In this document: one piece after another, positions 7,930-16,243 of the stretch
How the letters are laid out: each line of letters opens with the position of its first letter
Position numbering within the stretch: the first letter of the stretch is position 1
NCBI GenBank assembly: GCA_964509505.1
Contig: CAZDYP010000005.1
Coordinates: forward strand, 1 to 64,000
Source: CAZDYP01 sp964509505
GTDB taxonomy: Bacteria; Chloroflexota; Anaerolineae; JACRMK01
DNA length: 64,000 bases
Direction: 5' to 3'
Translations under genes and position numbers: made by a program
Notes under the pieces: generated by a model
What the model saw: the letters and a program-made list of their open reading frames with translations, nothing else
Told to the model about the DNA's origin: nothing
Databases searched by the model: none

Positions 7930-8574
7930 ATGAAATTGTCGTTGGTCGTCTATGCACTGTGGGTCGCGCAAGTCGTCGTGGTGTTGCCTTTCGTGTGTCC
8001 GGGCGGCATCCTGGCAGGACACAATCATGGCGCGCATTTCGTCTTCGCAGAGACCCATGATGATGCGCCGCCAGGCAACCCAGAGTCCGCCGAGTGGGCG
8101 CGCATCGTCAACCACTCAAGCACCAACCAAACGCTGACGAATGGCTCGCATACCACGCCAACCGATGGCGCGCAAGGGTGGGATGTGTTGCGCTCCGCAC
8201 CGTTGTCGTTCACTTGGCGCGTGTGTAGCGTATTGCCGCGTCCTGACAGCCCACATCCCATATTCCTCTGGTTGCCCGTGCCTGAACCGCCACCGCGAGT
8301 GGGAGCGAATGTAGGACAAGTTGAAAACTTGTCCTCTCACAATCCCTCATTCTTCTTGGTGAAGCATGACCTTGAATACATTTCGCAGTGCAGGGGTATG
8401 GGCGTTCGCGTTGACATTGCTGCTGGCGAGCAGCGTCCTCGCACACGCCAAGCTCAAAGAAGCCGTGCCTGCGCCCGATTCGACAGTGACCGTCGCGCCC
8501 AAAGACGTGAAGATGGTTTTCACCGAAGAGATAGACCCCAAGCGCAGCTCTGCCAAAGTGTTCAACGCGACTAA
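7930..8574 (+). CDS. Hypothetical secreted protein before copC, 3' end altered by a repeat
   Basis: The first roughly 130 codons look like a real gene: a hydrophobic signal segment (about 3-24), a His-rich patch (AGHNHGAH) and the Pro-rich LWLPVPEPPPR. Then the palindrome at 8311-8337 is read as NVGQVENLSS, and the frame runs on for about 70 codons inside copC in another frame. That tail is very Arg/Gln-rich and looks like a shadow. I infer that insertion of the palindrome removed or displaced the natural stop. Position and His content fit a metal-related role with the Cop genes, but I do not recognise the family. Confidence 0.4.
   Translation: MKLSLVVYALWVAQVVVVLPFVCPGGILAGHNHGAHFVFAETHDDAPPGNPESAEWARIVNHSSTNQTLTNGSHTTPTDGAQGWDVLRSAPLSFTWRVCSVLPRPDSPHPIFLWLPVPEPPPRVGANVGQVENLSSHNPSFFLVKHDLEYISQCRGMGVRVDIAAGEQRPRTRQAQRSRACARFDSDRRAQRREDGFHRRDRPQAQLCQSVQRD
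8311..8337. repeat. Small palindrome, AGGACAAGTT family
   Basis: AGGACAAGTT (8313-8322), loop GAA, AACTTGTCCT (8326-8335): a perfect 10-bp stem. A close relative lies at 17995-18018. Both are read in the same phase by their host frames, giving V/I-G-Q-V. Confidence 0.7.
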
Positions 8575-9055
8575 TACGCAAGTGGATAATGGCGATAGCG
8601 CCGTCAACGTCAACGCGCGCACGCAGATGACCGTGACACTCAAGCAACCATTGGCGAATGGCGTTTATACCGTGAAATGGGAAGTCGTCACGCCCGACGA
8701 CGACGGCAAGAGCAACGGCGAGTTCAAGTTCACCTTGCAAGCGCCTGTTGCATCGCCCACGCCTGCGCCAACAGCGCCGCCCACACCGACGACAACCCCA
8801 CCCCCATCGCCCACTTCGCCACCGACCGCGCAACCTCCCACTGCCACACTCCCGCCGACACGGCTGCCGCCTACACAGACGCCCGCGCCTGCCACGCCGA
8901 CGCCCGCGCCTGCCACGCCGACGCCCGCGCCACTGCCCACCATTCCCCCCGCATCAGCAAGCGGTGTTGGCGGCTCCAACGTGATATTCGGATTAGTGGT
9001 CGTCTCAGTCGTCGTGCTAGGCATCGGCGCATTCGTCGTGTTGCGTCGCAAGTAA
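8366..9055 (+). CDS. CopC-domain protein with Pro/Thr linker and C-terminal membrane anchor
   Basis: Exported copper-resistance CopC-type protein of 229 residues. A signal peptide (about 1-26) ends at VLAHAKL, so the mature protein starts near the His used for copper binding in CopC. The CopC beta-sandwich spans about 27-125 and ends in VKWEVVTPDDDGKSNGEFKF, a normal CopC close. A Pro/Thr/Ala-rich linker (about 128-195) and a transmembrane helix with a basic tail (VVLRRK) follow, so it is displayed on the outer face of the membrane. It lies just upstream of the CopC-CopD fusion and probably delivers copper to it or buffers it. Confidence 0.85.
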   Translation: MTLNTFRSAGVWAFALTLLLASSVLAHAKLKEAVPAPDSTVTVAPKDVKMVFTEEIDPKRSSAKVFNATNTQVDNGDSAVNVNARTQMTVTLKQPLANGVYTVKWEVVTPDDDGKSNGEFKFTLQAPVASPTPAPTAPPTPTTTPPPSPTSPPTAQPPTATLPPTRLPPTQTPAPATPTPAPATPTPAPLPTIPPASASGVGGSNVIFGLVVVSVVVLGIGAFVVLRRK

Positions 9056-9104
9056 GGAGGTAAACGGGGAGATGAGTAAAGGGGGAAACGGGGGAGACAA
9101 GGAC

Positions 9105-9227
9105 ACCCGTTTCCCCGTGCACCCATTCACCCATTCACCTATTTACCTATTCACTCGTTCACCTGTGCACCTATTCACCCATTCACCCATTCACCCGTTT
9201 ACCCATTTACCCGTTCCCCCATTCACT
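9105..9227. repeat. Degenerate CCCATTCACC minisatellite between the two cop genes
   Basis: About 120 bases of imperfect 7-15 base units of the type CCCATTCACC, CCTATTTACC and CCCGTTTACC run right up to the ATG of the next gene. The frame through it is open (PFTHSPI-type peptide) but it is not a credible signal sequence. No perfect repeat unit and no hairpin is visible. Confidence 0.7.
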
Positions 9228-11513
9228 ATGAAGAAACCCCTAGCCCTCCTTCTTTCTGCTTTCTTATTTCTTCTCTTCATCTCCAGCGCCTGGGCGCACG
9301 CCTCGCTCATCAAAGCCGACCCACCACCGAACGCGATTCTCTCGGCTGCGCCCAACGTCGTTTCGCTCTGGTTCGATGAAGAGCTCGACACACAATTCAG
9401 CAGCGTTACCGTGCTCGACAAAAATCAAACGCGCGTGGATTTGCAAAATCTCCAATTCTCCCCAGACCGCAAACAAATGACGATTGGCGTTAGGCGCGAC
9501 CTTCCGCTCGGCGCGTACACCGTCTCGTGGCGCGTGTTGTCGGCGGTGGATGGACACATCACCAAAGGCGTCTATGCCATCTTCCTTGGCAAGGATGCGG
9601 TATCGCAGGCAGTGGTTGTCGCCGAAGCGCAAGAAGCGAGCGTGTTGCCGTTGCCTTTTGAAGTGGCCATTCGTTGGGTGAACTTGCTCGCGGCGATTGC
9701 GCTGTGCGGCGCGTTCACGTTGGCGATTCTGATGAGCGGCGACCGTTCCGAGCCGTTGCGTCAACGCATGGCGCGACGCTACAACACCTACGTCATCAGC
9801 GCGCTCGTCGTCTTGTTCGTCGGCATCATCGTCGTGCAAGTGTTACAAGCCGCCGCCGCCGCAAAGACCGATGTCCTCTCTGTGCTGCAACAAAGCATCT
9901 GGCTGCAAACGCTCACGACGACACGCTTTGGGCAAGCGGGTCTTGCGCGCATCTTGTTAGTGGACTCGTTGCTGGTGTTGTTCGCCGTCAGCAGTAATCT
10001 GGTGAATCGCTGGCGCATCAAACGCTTGAAAAACATGCGCGCCTTCGATCTGTTGTACTGGACGTTGAGCGTGCTGGTGTTATTGACATTCTCGCTCGCG
10101 TCACACGGCGCGAACGACCCGACGAAAATTGCACTCGTCATGGATTGGGGGCACTTGTTGGCGATTGGCTTGTGGACGGGCGGCGTGTTTGCCTTGACGG
10201 TCATCGTGCGCCCCATCGCACACATGGCGATGGACGGCGAGGCGTTGCTGAACATCTTGCGTCGCTTCTCACAGATCGCCATCATCAGCGTCGGCTTGTT
10301 CGCGTTGACGGGCTTGTATTCGATGTGGCGACAAGTTGGGTATGCGCACGCACTGGTTGGCACGCAGTATGGCGTAACCTTAATCGTCAAGCATATCTTC
10401 ATCATGCCGTTGTTGTTGTTGGGCTTGGTGAACACGCTGTTGCTGCATCCCGATTGGCAGAAGTTCGTCAGCCAATGGGCATGGCTGCGCGCGCCGCTTG
10501 GTTGGGTCGAAGAGCTCGCCGCACGCATCGTGCAAGCGGCGACTCGCAAACCACCGAGCGCGGTGTTTCAATATGTGCGACTCGAAGCCGTGTTGGGCGC
10601 GTTGGCTGTGTGCGCTGCTGCTGCGATGACGGCGATTCCGCCCGCGCGCACCTCGGCGCCGCCGCCGTTGCCACCGCCGTTTGAAGCGCAACGCCTGAGC
10701 AGCGGTCTCAACGTCACATTGAAGATTGAGCCATACATCGTCGGCAATCAAACCTTCAGCGTGAAGGTTGCCGACGCGCAAGGGCAACCCGTGTCCAATG
10801 TCACGCGCGTCACGTTGCGCTTCACGTTCTTGGGCGCTGACCTCGGCACGACAAGCGTGGAAGCGCCGTTGGCGAGCGACGGCGCATACAAAATCGAAGG
10901 TGGCTACTTGAGCGTCGTCGGCGCATGGAAAGCGGAGACGATTATCCGTCGCAAAGACATCGCAGACGATGTGCGCCTTGCATATCGCTTGAACGTGATT
11001 GACCCCGCGACGCAACGCAGCGAGATTCCCGACATCAGTTCGGGTTTGCTGTTCGCCATCGTGGATTTGTTGGGCGGCATCGCGCTGCTCGTCTATGCGC
11101 GTCAGAAGCAACTCCCCGAAGGGCAATGGATTGGCGGCGGCGCCATCGCGTTGGGCATCGCGCTGTTCATCATGACGACGTTCTTCTCGACGCCCGCTTC
11201 CGCGAGCATCCTCGTCAATCCAATTGCGCCCGACGAAGCTTCGCTCATGCAAGGCAAAGTTGTTTACGAACAAAACTGTCTCGCGTGTCACGGCGTACAG
11301 GGGCGCGGCAACGGACCCCTCGGCTTGACGCTGAACCCACGCCCCACCGACTTTGCGATTCACGTCAACCAACACAGCGACGAAGCGCTGTTCAACTGGA
11401 TCAGTCAAGGCGTGCCGGGCACGGCGATGCAAGGCTTCGCCGACAAGCTCACCGAGACGCAACGCTGGCATGTGTTGAATTACATACAGGCGTTGGTGGA
11501 GAAGAGGCAGTAG
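9228..11513 (+). CDS. CopC-CopD-YtkA-cytochrome c fusion, copper import/handling membrane protein
   Basis: Four modules in 761 residues. Signal peptide (1-24) and CopC domain (about 25-125, starting HASLIKADPPPNAILS). CopD-type membrane domain with about eight helices (about 145-440), including WGHLLAIGLWTGGVFALTVI. An extracytoplasmic YtkA-like sandwich follows (about 480-580, GLNVTLKIEPYIVGNQTFSV), then two helices. The C-terminal class I cytochrome c has haem site CLACH (684-688) and likely axial Met in GTAMQGF. Copper transport is inferred from CopC/CopD; the haem domain suggests redox coupling of Cu(I)/Cu(II) or a link to the respiratory chain. I chose ATG 9228 because 52 upstream codons read through a minisatellite. 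Confidence 0.88.
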   Translation: MKKPLALLLSAFLFLLFISSAWAHASLIKADPPPNAILSAAPNVVSLWFDEELDTQFSSVTVLDKNQTRVDLQNLQFSPDRKQMTIGVRRDLPLGAYTVSWRVLSAVDGHITKGVYAIFLGKDAVSQAVVVAEAQEASVLPLPFEVAIRWVNLLAAIALCGAFTLAILMSGDRSEPLRQRMARRYNTYVISALVVLFVGIIVVQVLQAAAAAKTDVLSVLQQSIWLQTLTTTRFGQAGLARILLVDSLLVLFAVSSNLVNRWRIKRLKNMRAFDLLYWTLSVLVLLTFSLASHGANDPTKIALVMDWGHLLAIGLWTGGVFALTVIVRPIAHMAMDGEALLNILRRFSQIAIISVGLFALTGLYSMWRQVGYAHALVGTQYGVTLIVKHIFIMPLLLLGLVNTLLLHPDWQKFVSQWAWLRAPLGWVEELAARIVQAATRKPPSAVFQYVRLEAVLGALAVCAAAAMTAIPPARTSAPPPLPPPFEAQRLSSGLNVTLKIEPYIVGNQTFSVKVADAQGQPVSNVTRVTLRFTFLGADLGTTSVEAPLASDGAYKIEGGYLSVVGAWKAETIIRRKDIADDVRLAYRLNVIDPATQRSEIPDISSGLLFAIVDLLGGIALLVYARQKQLPEGQWIGGGAIALGIALFIMTTFFSTPASASILVNPIAPDEASLMQGKVVYEQNCLACHGVQGRGNGPLGLTLNPRPTDFAIHVNQHSDEALFNWISQGVPGTAMQGFADKLTETQRWHVLNYIQALVEKRQ

Positions 11514-11616
11514 AAAGAGGAAAGAGGGTGTGAAGTGTTTAGAGCTTAGACAGAATCACAAGGATGTTGACATCCTTATTCATCGAAGTAGAATATATGC
11601 ACTTGAGAAGGTTGCT

Positions 11617-12867
11617 ATGAAAAAGACTTGGGTGTTATTTGTGACCACTTCGCTCGCGCTCTCGGTTTTCGTCAGTTGTGGCCCCGTACAGAGGCAAGGT
11701 GTGTATCCGTTGCCTGACACCCCGACTCCCCGCATGGCCCCACCGCGTGTAACCCCCTCGCCTCTTGTGCAAGACACCCCAACCACTCTGCTCACACGTC
11801 CACCCGATCCTCGCACACGCCCTCCACCTCGTGGGACTCCTGTTACACCCGTTGGTACTCAGCGGCCCGCTGTGCCTCCACCCTCACCCACACCCGTAGT
11901 GACACCGCTCCCAACTGCAACGCATACCCCCATACCCACAGCGGTGTATCGGCCCTTCGCACACCTTACAACGGTCACGGATGGGCAGACACGCTACCAT
12001 TGGGCGCGTTGGTCACCAAGGGGGGACAAGATTGCTTTGGCAGGCAGCAAAAGCATTGACATTATCAGCCCAACAGGCGCAAGCTTGCTCACCATCAACA
12101 CCTATCGGTCTGTTGACCAAGATTTTCAATGGTCATCTGATGGGAACAGTCTCTTTTTCCTTGATTTGCGCCAGCCGGGACCTGGCAGAGATTTTTTGTT
12201 TGAGATTGATCTGCATGCACAAACACGCCGCGAGATACCATTACCGGCTTATAGTGTGAGAGCGCGCCCTCCCGTTTCATCTAAAATTGACACAATGGCG
12301 ATCAGTCTTGACAAAGATTTCCTGATCTTTGACCGCACTGGAAAAGTCTTGTACCACTTCAAAGATTGGGATGTGACTCACTATGCCCTTTCACCCGATG
12401 GCACAAGAGTTGCTTATCTATCCTCGACTTTTTCTGGCCCAGGGTTTGGGCCGTGGGTGATGGAGATAGCCACACAAAATAAAACCTCGTTATACCGTGA
12501 GGAAGGTCCCGTGGTGGTGCGTGCATGGAGTTGGTCACCTGACGGACGCCATCTATTGCTCCAGCGACCACCTGAATCCTTGGTGATTGTGAGTCCCAAC
12601 GGTAATACACGGATAGATCTAGGGATAGGGGAATTTCCTGCATGGTCGTTTGATGGCAGTAAGATCGCTTATACCTACCTTGAGCAGGATTCAGAAAAAT
12701 TCTTGGCCGGTGACATTTATATGGTCAATGTGGATGGCATTGAAAAAACTCGCTTGACCCATATGGCGCAACAAATCGCCTTTAAGCCCGTCTGGTCGCC
12801 CAATGGCAAACAAATCATTTTCCTCGCTGAAAAAACGCGTTTCGTCTATATTGGTACTTTGCCGTAG
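11617..12867 (+). CDS. TolB-like beta-propeller lipoprotein
   Basis: Lipoprotein of about 416 residues. Signal MKKTWVLFVTTSLALSVFVSC with the Cys at residue 21, then a Pro/Thr/Arg-rich linker (about 25-110) and a PD40-type propeller with blades RWSPRGDKIALAGS, QWSSDGNSLFFLD, ALSPDGTRVAYLS, SWSPDGRHLLLQ, AWSFDGSKIAYTY and VWSPNGKQIIFLA. No catalytic motif is visible; a binding or scaffolding role on the outer face of the membrane is inferred. The linker begins GVYPLPDTPTP, echoing the gene at 4508. I preferred ATG 11617 over a start 29 codons upstream because only it gives a lipoprotein signal. Confidence 0.82.
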   Translation: MKKTWVLFVTTSLALSVFVSCGPVQRQGVYPLPDTPTPRMAPPRVTPSPLVQDTPTTLLTRPPDPRTRPPPRGTPVTPVGTQRPAVPPPSPTPVVTPLPTATHTPIPTAVYRPFAHLTTVTDGQTRYHWARWSPRGDKIALAGSKSIDIISPTGASLLTINTYRSVDQDFQWSSDGNSLFFLDLRQPGPGRDFLFEIDLHAQTRREIPLPAYSVRARPPVSSKIDTMAISLDKDFLIFDRTGKVLYHFKDWDVTHYALSPDGTRVAYLSSTFSGPGFGPWVMEIATQNKTSLYREEGPVVVRAWSWSPDGRHLLLQRPPESLVIVSPNGNTRIDLGIGEFPAWSFDGSKIAYTYLEQDSEKFLAGDIYMVNVDGIEKTRLTHMAQQIAFKPVWSPNGKQIIFLAEKTRFVYIGTLP

Positions 12868-12885
12868 TTCTTGGAGACACAGATC

Positions 12886-14149
12886 ATGAAAGCCTTAAAA
12901 CGATTAGCATTATGGTTATGCTTGCTCGTGTTCCTCTCTGTTGGTGATCACATTCAGTNNNNNNNNNNNNNNNNNNNNNNNNNNNNNNNNNNNNNNNNNN
13001 NNNNNNNNNNNNNNNNNNNNNNNNNNNNNNNNNNNNNNNNNNNNNNNNNNNNNNNNNNACTTGGGAATGGTCTGCCGCAGCTGGCCACAAGGCGCGAATG
13101 TTCTGACCGAGAGTGCTTACATCACCAACCTTGAAGAAGCAGACAAACTCATCGCCGACATGTATGCCACACAGATTGCGTACGCCCATCTCCAAGCCAT
13201 TGGCGACCTTTTCAATGTCTCTGTGCCGCCCATATTCTATACGTGGTATCTAGCCGAAGGCTTCACGAACCATACCGAATATCTGCTCATCATGAATCCG
13301 ACGGCGACCACAGCCAACGTAACCCTGTTCTTCATTAGAGATGATGGCACTCAAACACAAACCACCCAGCAGGTTGCGCCTCGCAGCCGCGCGAGTGTTT
13401 ACGTTCCAAGTATCTTAGGCGCAGGGGTAGCGCACAGCACCAAGATAGAAGCAGATCAACCTGTAGTCATTGAAAGGTCTAGTTACTTCTGGCAAAATAG
13501 TAACTGGTCTGGCACTAATTCGGCAGCAGTGCCATATCCTAGCAGCCAATGGTATTTTGCCGAGGGCTTTACAGGTCATCAGGAGTTCATCACAATACTG
13601 AAACCGAACACACAAGCCATTACAGTACGTACGACATTTCTGTTGGAAAATGCGGCGCCCCTCGTTCGGACCGATACGGTCAGCGCCCAGCGTCGCTTCA
13701 ACATCTATGTGAATAGCATCCTGTCAGCTAATACAGCACATGGCACAGTAATTGAGGTTATAAATCCTGATAACACAATAAATCATAATTATCCAATCGT
13801 CGCAGAAAGGGCCTCCTATTTTAGTAACGAGGGCCATTCCTCGTCGGGTTCGCTGCGTGCGGATCGAACTTGGTATCTGGCTGAAGGATCCACGCAAGCT
13901 CCTGACCAAGAATTTGTCGCCATCATCAAGCCGGGTATTACCAATAGTAATGCTAACTTGACTCTTAAGTTCTGGCGATCGGACGGCACCCTCGTCAAGA
14001 CTTTATCGGTTGTTATTCCATCCCAACGCCGATATACACTTGACGTTGCCGCCCATGCCCCCAACACAGCCGTGAGCATTTCTGTAGAACAAGGCGGCGA
14101 TAACACACGCAACTATACACCTATGTATAGAATAATTACAGCGACTTGA
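12886..14149 (+). CDS. Secreted WYLAEG-repeat surface protein, interrupted by an assembly gap
   Basis: The 5' part (12886-12958) encodes a signal peptide; the rest follows after 100 N. The visible 360 residues end in three homologous units of about 100 residues, each opening with W-Y-x-A-E-G: WYLAEGFTNHTEYLLIMNP, WYFAEGFTGHQEFITILKP and WYLAEGSTQAPDQEFVAIIK. Each goes on with a beta-rich core and a V-x-E-R-[AS]-S-Y-F motif at the end of the first two. Such units occur in secreted proteins of Chloroflexota and Actinobacteria and probably mediate binding; no enzyme motif is seen. What lies in the gap is unknown, so a catalytic N-terminal domain cannot be excluded. That both sides belong to one gene is inferred. 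Confidence 0.6.
12959..13058. other. Assembly gap of 100 N
   Basis: Exactly 100 N, the usual placeholder for a scaffold join of unknown size. It interrupts the WYLAEG-repeat gene, and the frames on both sides differ by one, as expected if the real length is unknown. Confidence 0.95.
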
Positions 14150-14162
14150 CTGCGTCTTGCCC

Positions 14163-14582
14163 ATGCCCACCTCCACCCTCACCCACAAGCCACGCGCCAC
14201 TGTGCGTCCCAAACGCCCGCGCCCATCACGCCAAGCCAGCGCCGTCATCCCCATCGGCTTCACCACACCCGTCATGCAGGCGTTGCCCGCCGCCGTGCAG
14301 CGCATCGTGGAATATTTGCATCCAGAGAAGATCATCCTCTTCGGCTCCTATGCCTACGGCACACCGACGCCCGACAGCGACGTGGATTTGCTCGTGGTGA
14401 TGCGAACACGCAAATCGCGCAAAGAACGATTTCTTGCGGTGTCACGCTTGCTGAGACCACGGCCATTTGCCGTGGACATTATCGTGAAAACGCCGCAAGA
14501 AATCGAAACAGCCATGAGGCAAGGCAACTTCTTCATCCAAGAAATTGTTTCCCGAGGTAAGGTTTTACATGAGCGGCGTTAA
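14163..14582 (+). CDS. MNT-type nucleotidyltransferase (antitoxin half of a HEPN/MNT pair)
   Basis: Minimal nucleotidyltransferase of about 139 residues. The signature LFGSYAYGTPTPDSDVDLLV carries the GS...D-x-D metal site and AVDIIVK the third acidic residue. Such proteins are the antitoxins of HEPN/MNT modules, some of which AMPylate their HEPN partner. The first 37 residues are basic and poorly conserved; ATG 14274 (MQALPAAVQRIVEYL) is a possible shorter start. It overlaps the HEPN gene by 14 bases, so both are translated together. Confidence 0.85.
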   Translation: MPTSTLTHKPRATVRPKRPRPSRQASAVIPIGFTTPVMQALPAAVQRIVEYLHPEKIILFGSYAYGTPTPDSDVDLLVVMRTRKSRKERFLAVSRLLRPRPFAVDIIVKTPQEIETAMRQGNFFIQEIVSRGKVLHERR

Positions 14583-14955
14583 TGATTGGCGGCAGTGGGT
14601 TGATGTTGCGGAAGAAGATTACAAATTGGTGATCTCGTCGTTGCGTCACCGACCACCCGTGGCTTATGGCGCTTGCTTCCATGCGCAACAATGCGCCGAA
14701 AAATATCTTAAAGCGATTCTAGTTGAACGAGGGCAGGCGTTTCCGAAAATCCACGACTTGAGCAGGCTCAGTGTGCTTTGCGAACAAGCGGGTGTCATTG
14801 TGCTTGTCTCAGAAGATCAACTCGAAACGCTATCCCATCATGCTGTCCAAACACGCTATCCTGATGATATACCAACTCTCGAAGAAGCGCGTGAAGCGGT
14901 CGAGACTGCGAGAGCCGTCCGTAAGTTCACCCGCAAATTCTTGCACCTCAAATAA
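14569..14955 (+). CDS. HEPN-domain protein (toxin half of a HEPN/MNT pair)
   Basis: All-alpha HEPN protein of 128 residues. FHAQQCAEKYLKAILVERG and the downstream KIHDLSRL are hallmarks of the family. AVQTRYPDDIPTLEEAREA forms the C-terminal part. I see no clear R-x4-6-H ribonuclease motif, so RNase activity is uncertain. ATG 14569 was chosen because it is preceded by GAGGTAAGG. In known modules the HEPN protein is the toxin neutralised by the adjacent MNT protein; that function is inferred from gene order. Confidence 0.82.
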   Translation: MSGVNDWRQWVDVAEEDYKLVISSLRHRPPVAYGACFHAQQCAEKYLKAILVERGQAFPKIHDLSRLSVLCEQAGVIVLVSEDQLETLSHHAVQTRYPDDIPTLEEAREAVETARAVRKFTRKFLHLK

Positions 14956-14961
14956 AAACAC

Positions 14962-16143
14962 ATGCTCAGGAAATACTCTTTCTTCTTTCTTCTTTCCTTC
15001 CTCCTCCTCACCGCCTGCGGCAGCAGCGGCACACCGACTCCCAGACCTCCCATACTCCCACCCTCTGCGCTAACGCCACAAGCGAACAGCGCGGGCGTCG
15101 CGCCATTCGTCACGCCCGCGCCCGCCCCGACGCAACAGCTCACACCGCCAGGACTTGCGCGTGGCTGTTGCCCGTTGCTCACCGAACCGCTCGATGGACA
15201 ATTTGTGTACAGCAACGGCGATGGCGACATCTGGACGGTGGATGCGAAGCCGAATGCTGCGCCGAAAAAAACCTTGTCGCCTGCGAACAACAAAGGTTTG
15301 TTGCAAGACCCACAATGGACGCCCGACGGCAAGCAAATCGTCTATACTTTTTTGCGCCCCTTCGACTCGTCGGGGCTGCCGACGCAAGACGTGCTGATCG
15401 CCAACGCCGACGGCAGCAACCCCCAACCGTTGCTCACGCCGAAAATGAGCGGCGAAGTGTTCGCCTCGCCCACCTTCTCGCCCGATGGTCGTTATGTTTA
15501 TGTGTCACACACCGAACCCATCTTCAACGACAAGAAGCAAGTCATCAGCGCGACGCTGAAACTAGAGCGCTACGACATGCAGACCAAGCAATTCAAGTTC
15601 ATCGCCGACGACGCTCTGCAACCCGCCATGAGCCCCGACGGCAAGCGCATCGCCTTCATCAAGCTCAATCAAGACACCTTCCAACAGACGTTGTGGCTGG
15701 CGAATGCGGACGGCGAAGACGCCGAACTCGTCTTGCCCACCGACGCGGTGGGCGGCGCGGTTCATTCGCCGCGCTGGTCGCGCGACAGTCAACGCCTCTT
15801 GTTTGCGCTGCCGAATATCTTTGCGAAAAATAATCGCCCACCCACCCAACCAATACCCCAACCGCCCAGCTGGTTGGTTGGTTGGTTCGATGGTTTGTTA
15901 GGGACGCGCGTCGCCGAGGCGCATGGGCCCCCGTGGGATTTTTGGATCGTGGATTACACCGGAAAAAATTTGCAACGCCTCACCGAGATTGGCGAAGACG
16001 AGCCGTATGCGGCCTGGTCCCCCGACGGCAAACAATTCGCGTTCATGGGACTCGCAGGTTTGTACATCGTGGATGCCAATGGTAAGAACGCGCGTTGGTT
16101 GTTTCGCAACGGTGGGCGCGGGCGAATTGATTGGAAGAAGTGA
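14962..16143 (+). CDS. TolB-like beta-propeller lipoprotein
   Basis: Lipoprotein of 393 residues: MLRKYSFFFLLSFLLLTAC with the lipid-attachment Cys at residue 19, a short Pro/Thr linker (to about 60), then a PD40 propeller with blades QWTPDGKQIVYTF, TFSPDGRYVYVSH, AMSPDGKRIAFIK, RWSRDSQRLLFAL and AWSPDGKQFAFMG. A Pro-rich loop around residue 295 interrupts one blade. It is more GC-rich than the propellers at 4508 and 11617, so it probably has a different history. A role in extracellular binding is inferred; no enzyme motif is seen. Confidence 0.85.
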   Translation: MLRKYSFFFLLSFLLLTACGSSGTPTPRPPILPPSALTPQANSAGVAPFVTPAPAPTQQLTPPGLARGCCPLLTEPLDGQFVYSNGDGDIWTVDAKPNAAPKKTLSPANNKGLLQDPQWTPDGKQIVYTFLRPFDSSGLPTQDVLIANADGSNPQPLLTPKMSGEVFASPTFSPDGRYVYVSHTEPIFNDKKQVISATLKLERYDMQTKQFKFIADDALQPAMSPDGKRIAFIKLNQDTFQQTLWLANADGEDAELVLPTDAVGGAVHSPRWSRDSQRLLFALPNIFAKNNRPPTQPIPQPPSWLVGWFDGLLGTRVAEAHGPPWDFWIVDYTGKNLQRLTEIGEDEPYAAWSPDGKQFAFMGLAGLYIVDANGKNARWLFRNGGRGRIDWKK

Positions 16144-16243
16144 AAGGAGGATACGGTGACACGGTGAGGAGGATGATGTCGCTTTGTCACCTCGTCACCT
16201 TGTCAGCGTGTTAGCCCTTCCATGTTCAGACGATGGAGCAACA

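Noticed and set aside
9072..9227. Upstream start for the CopC-CopD fusion
   Set aside because: The extra 52 codons only translate the minisatellite; the real signal peptide begins at 9228.
10380..11471. Antisense open frame of about 360 codons opposite the CopC-CopD fusion
   Set aside because: A product of codon bias in GC-rich coding DNA; the Arg/His/Gln-rich translation has no domain, while the plus strand encodes recognisable modules.
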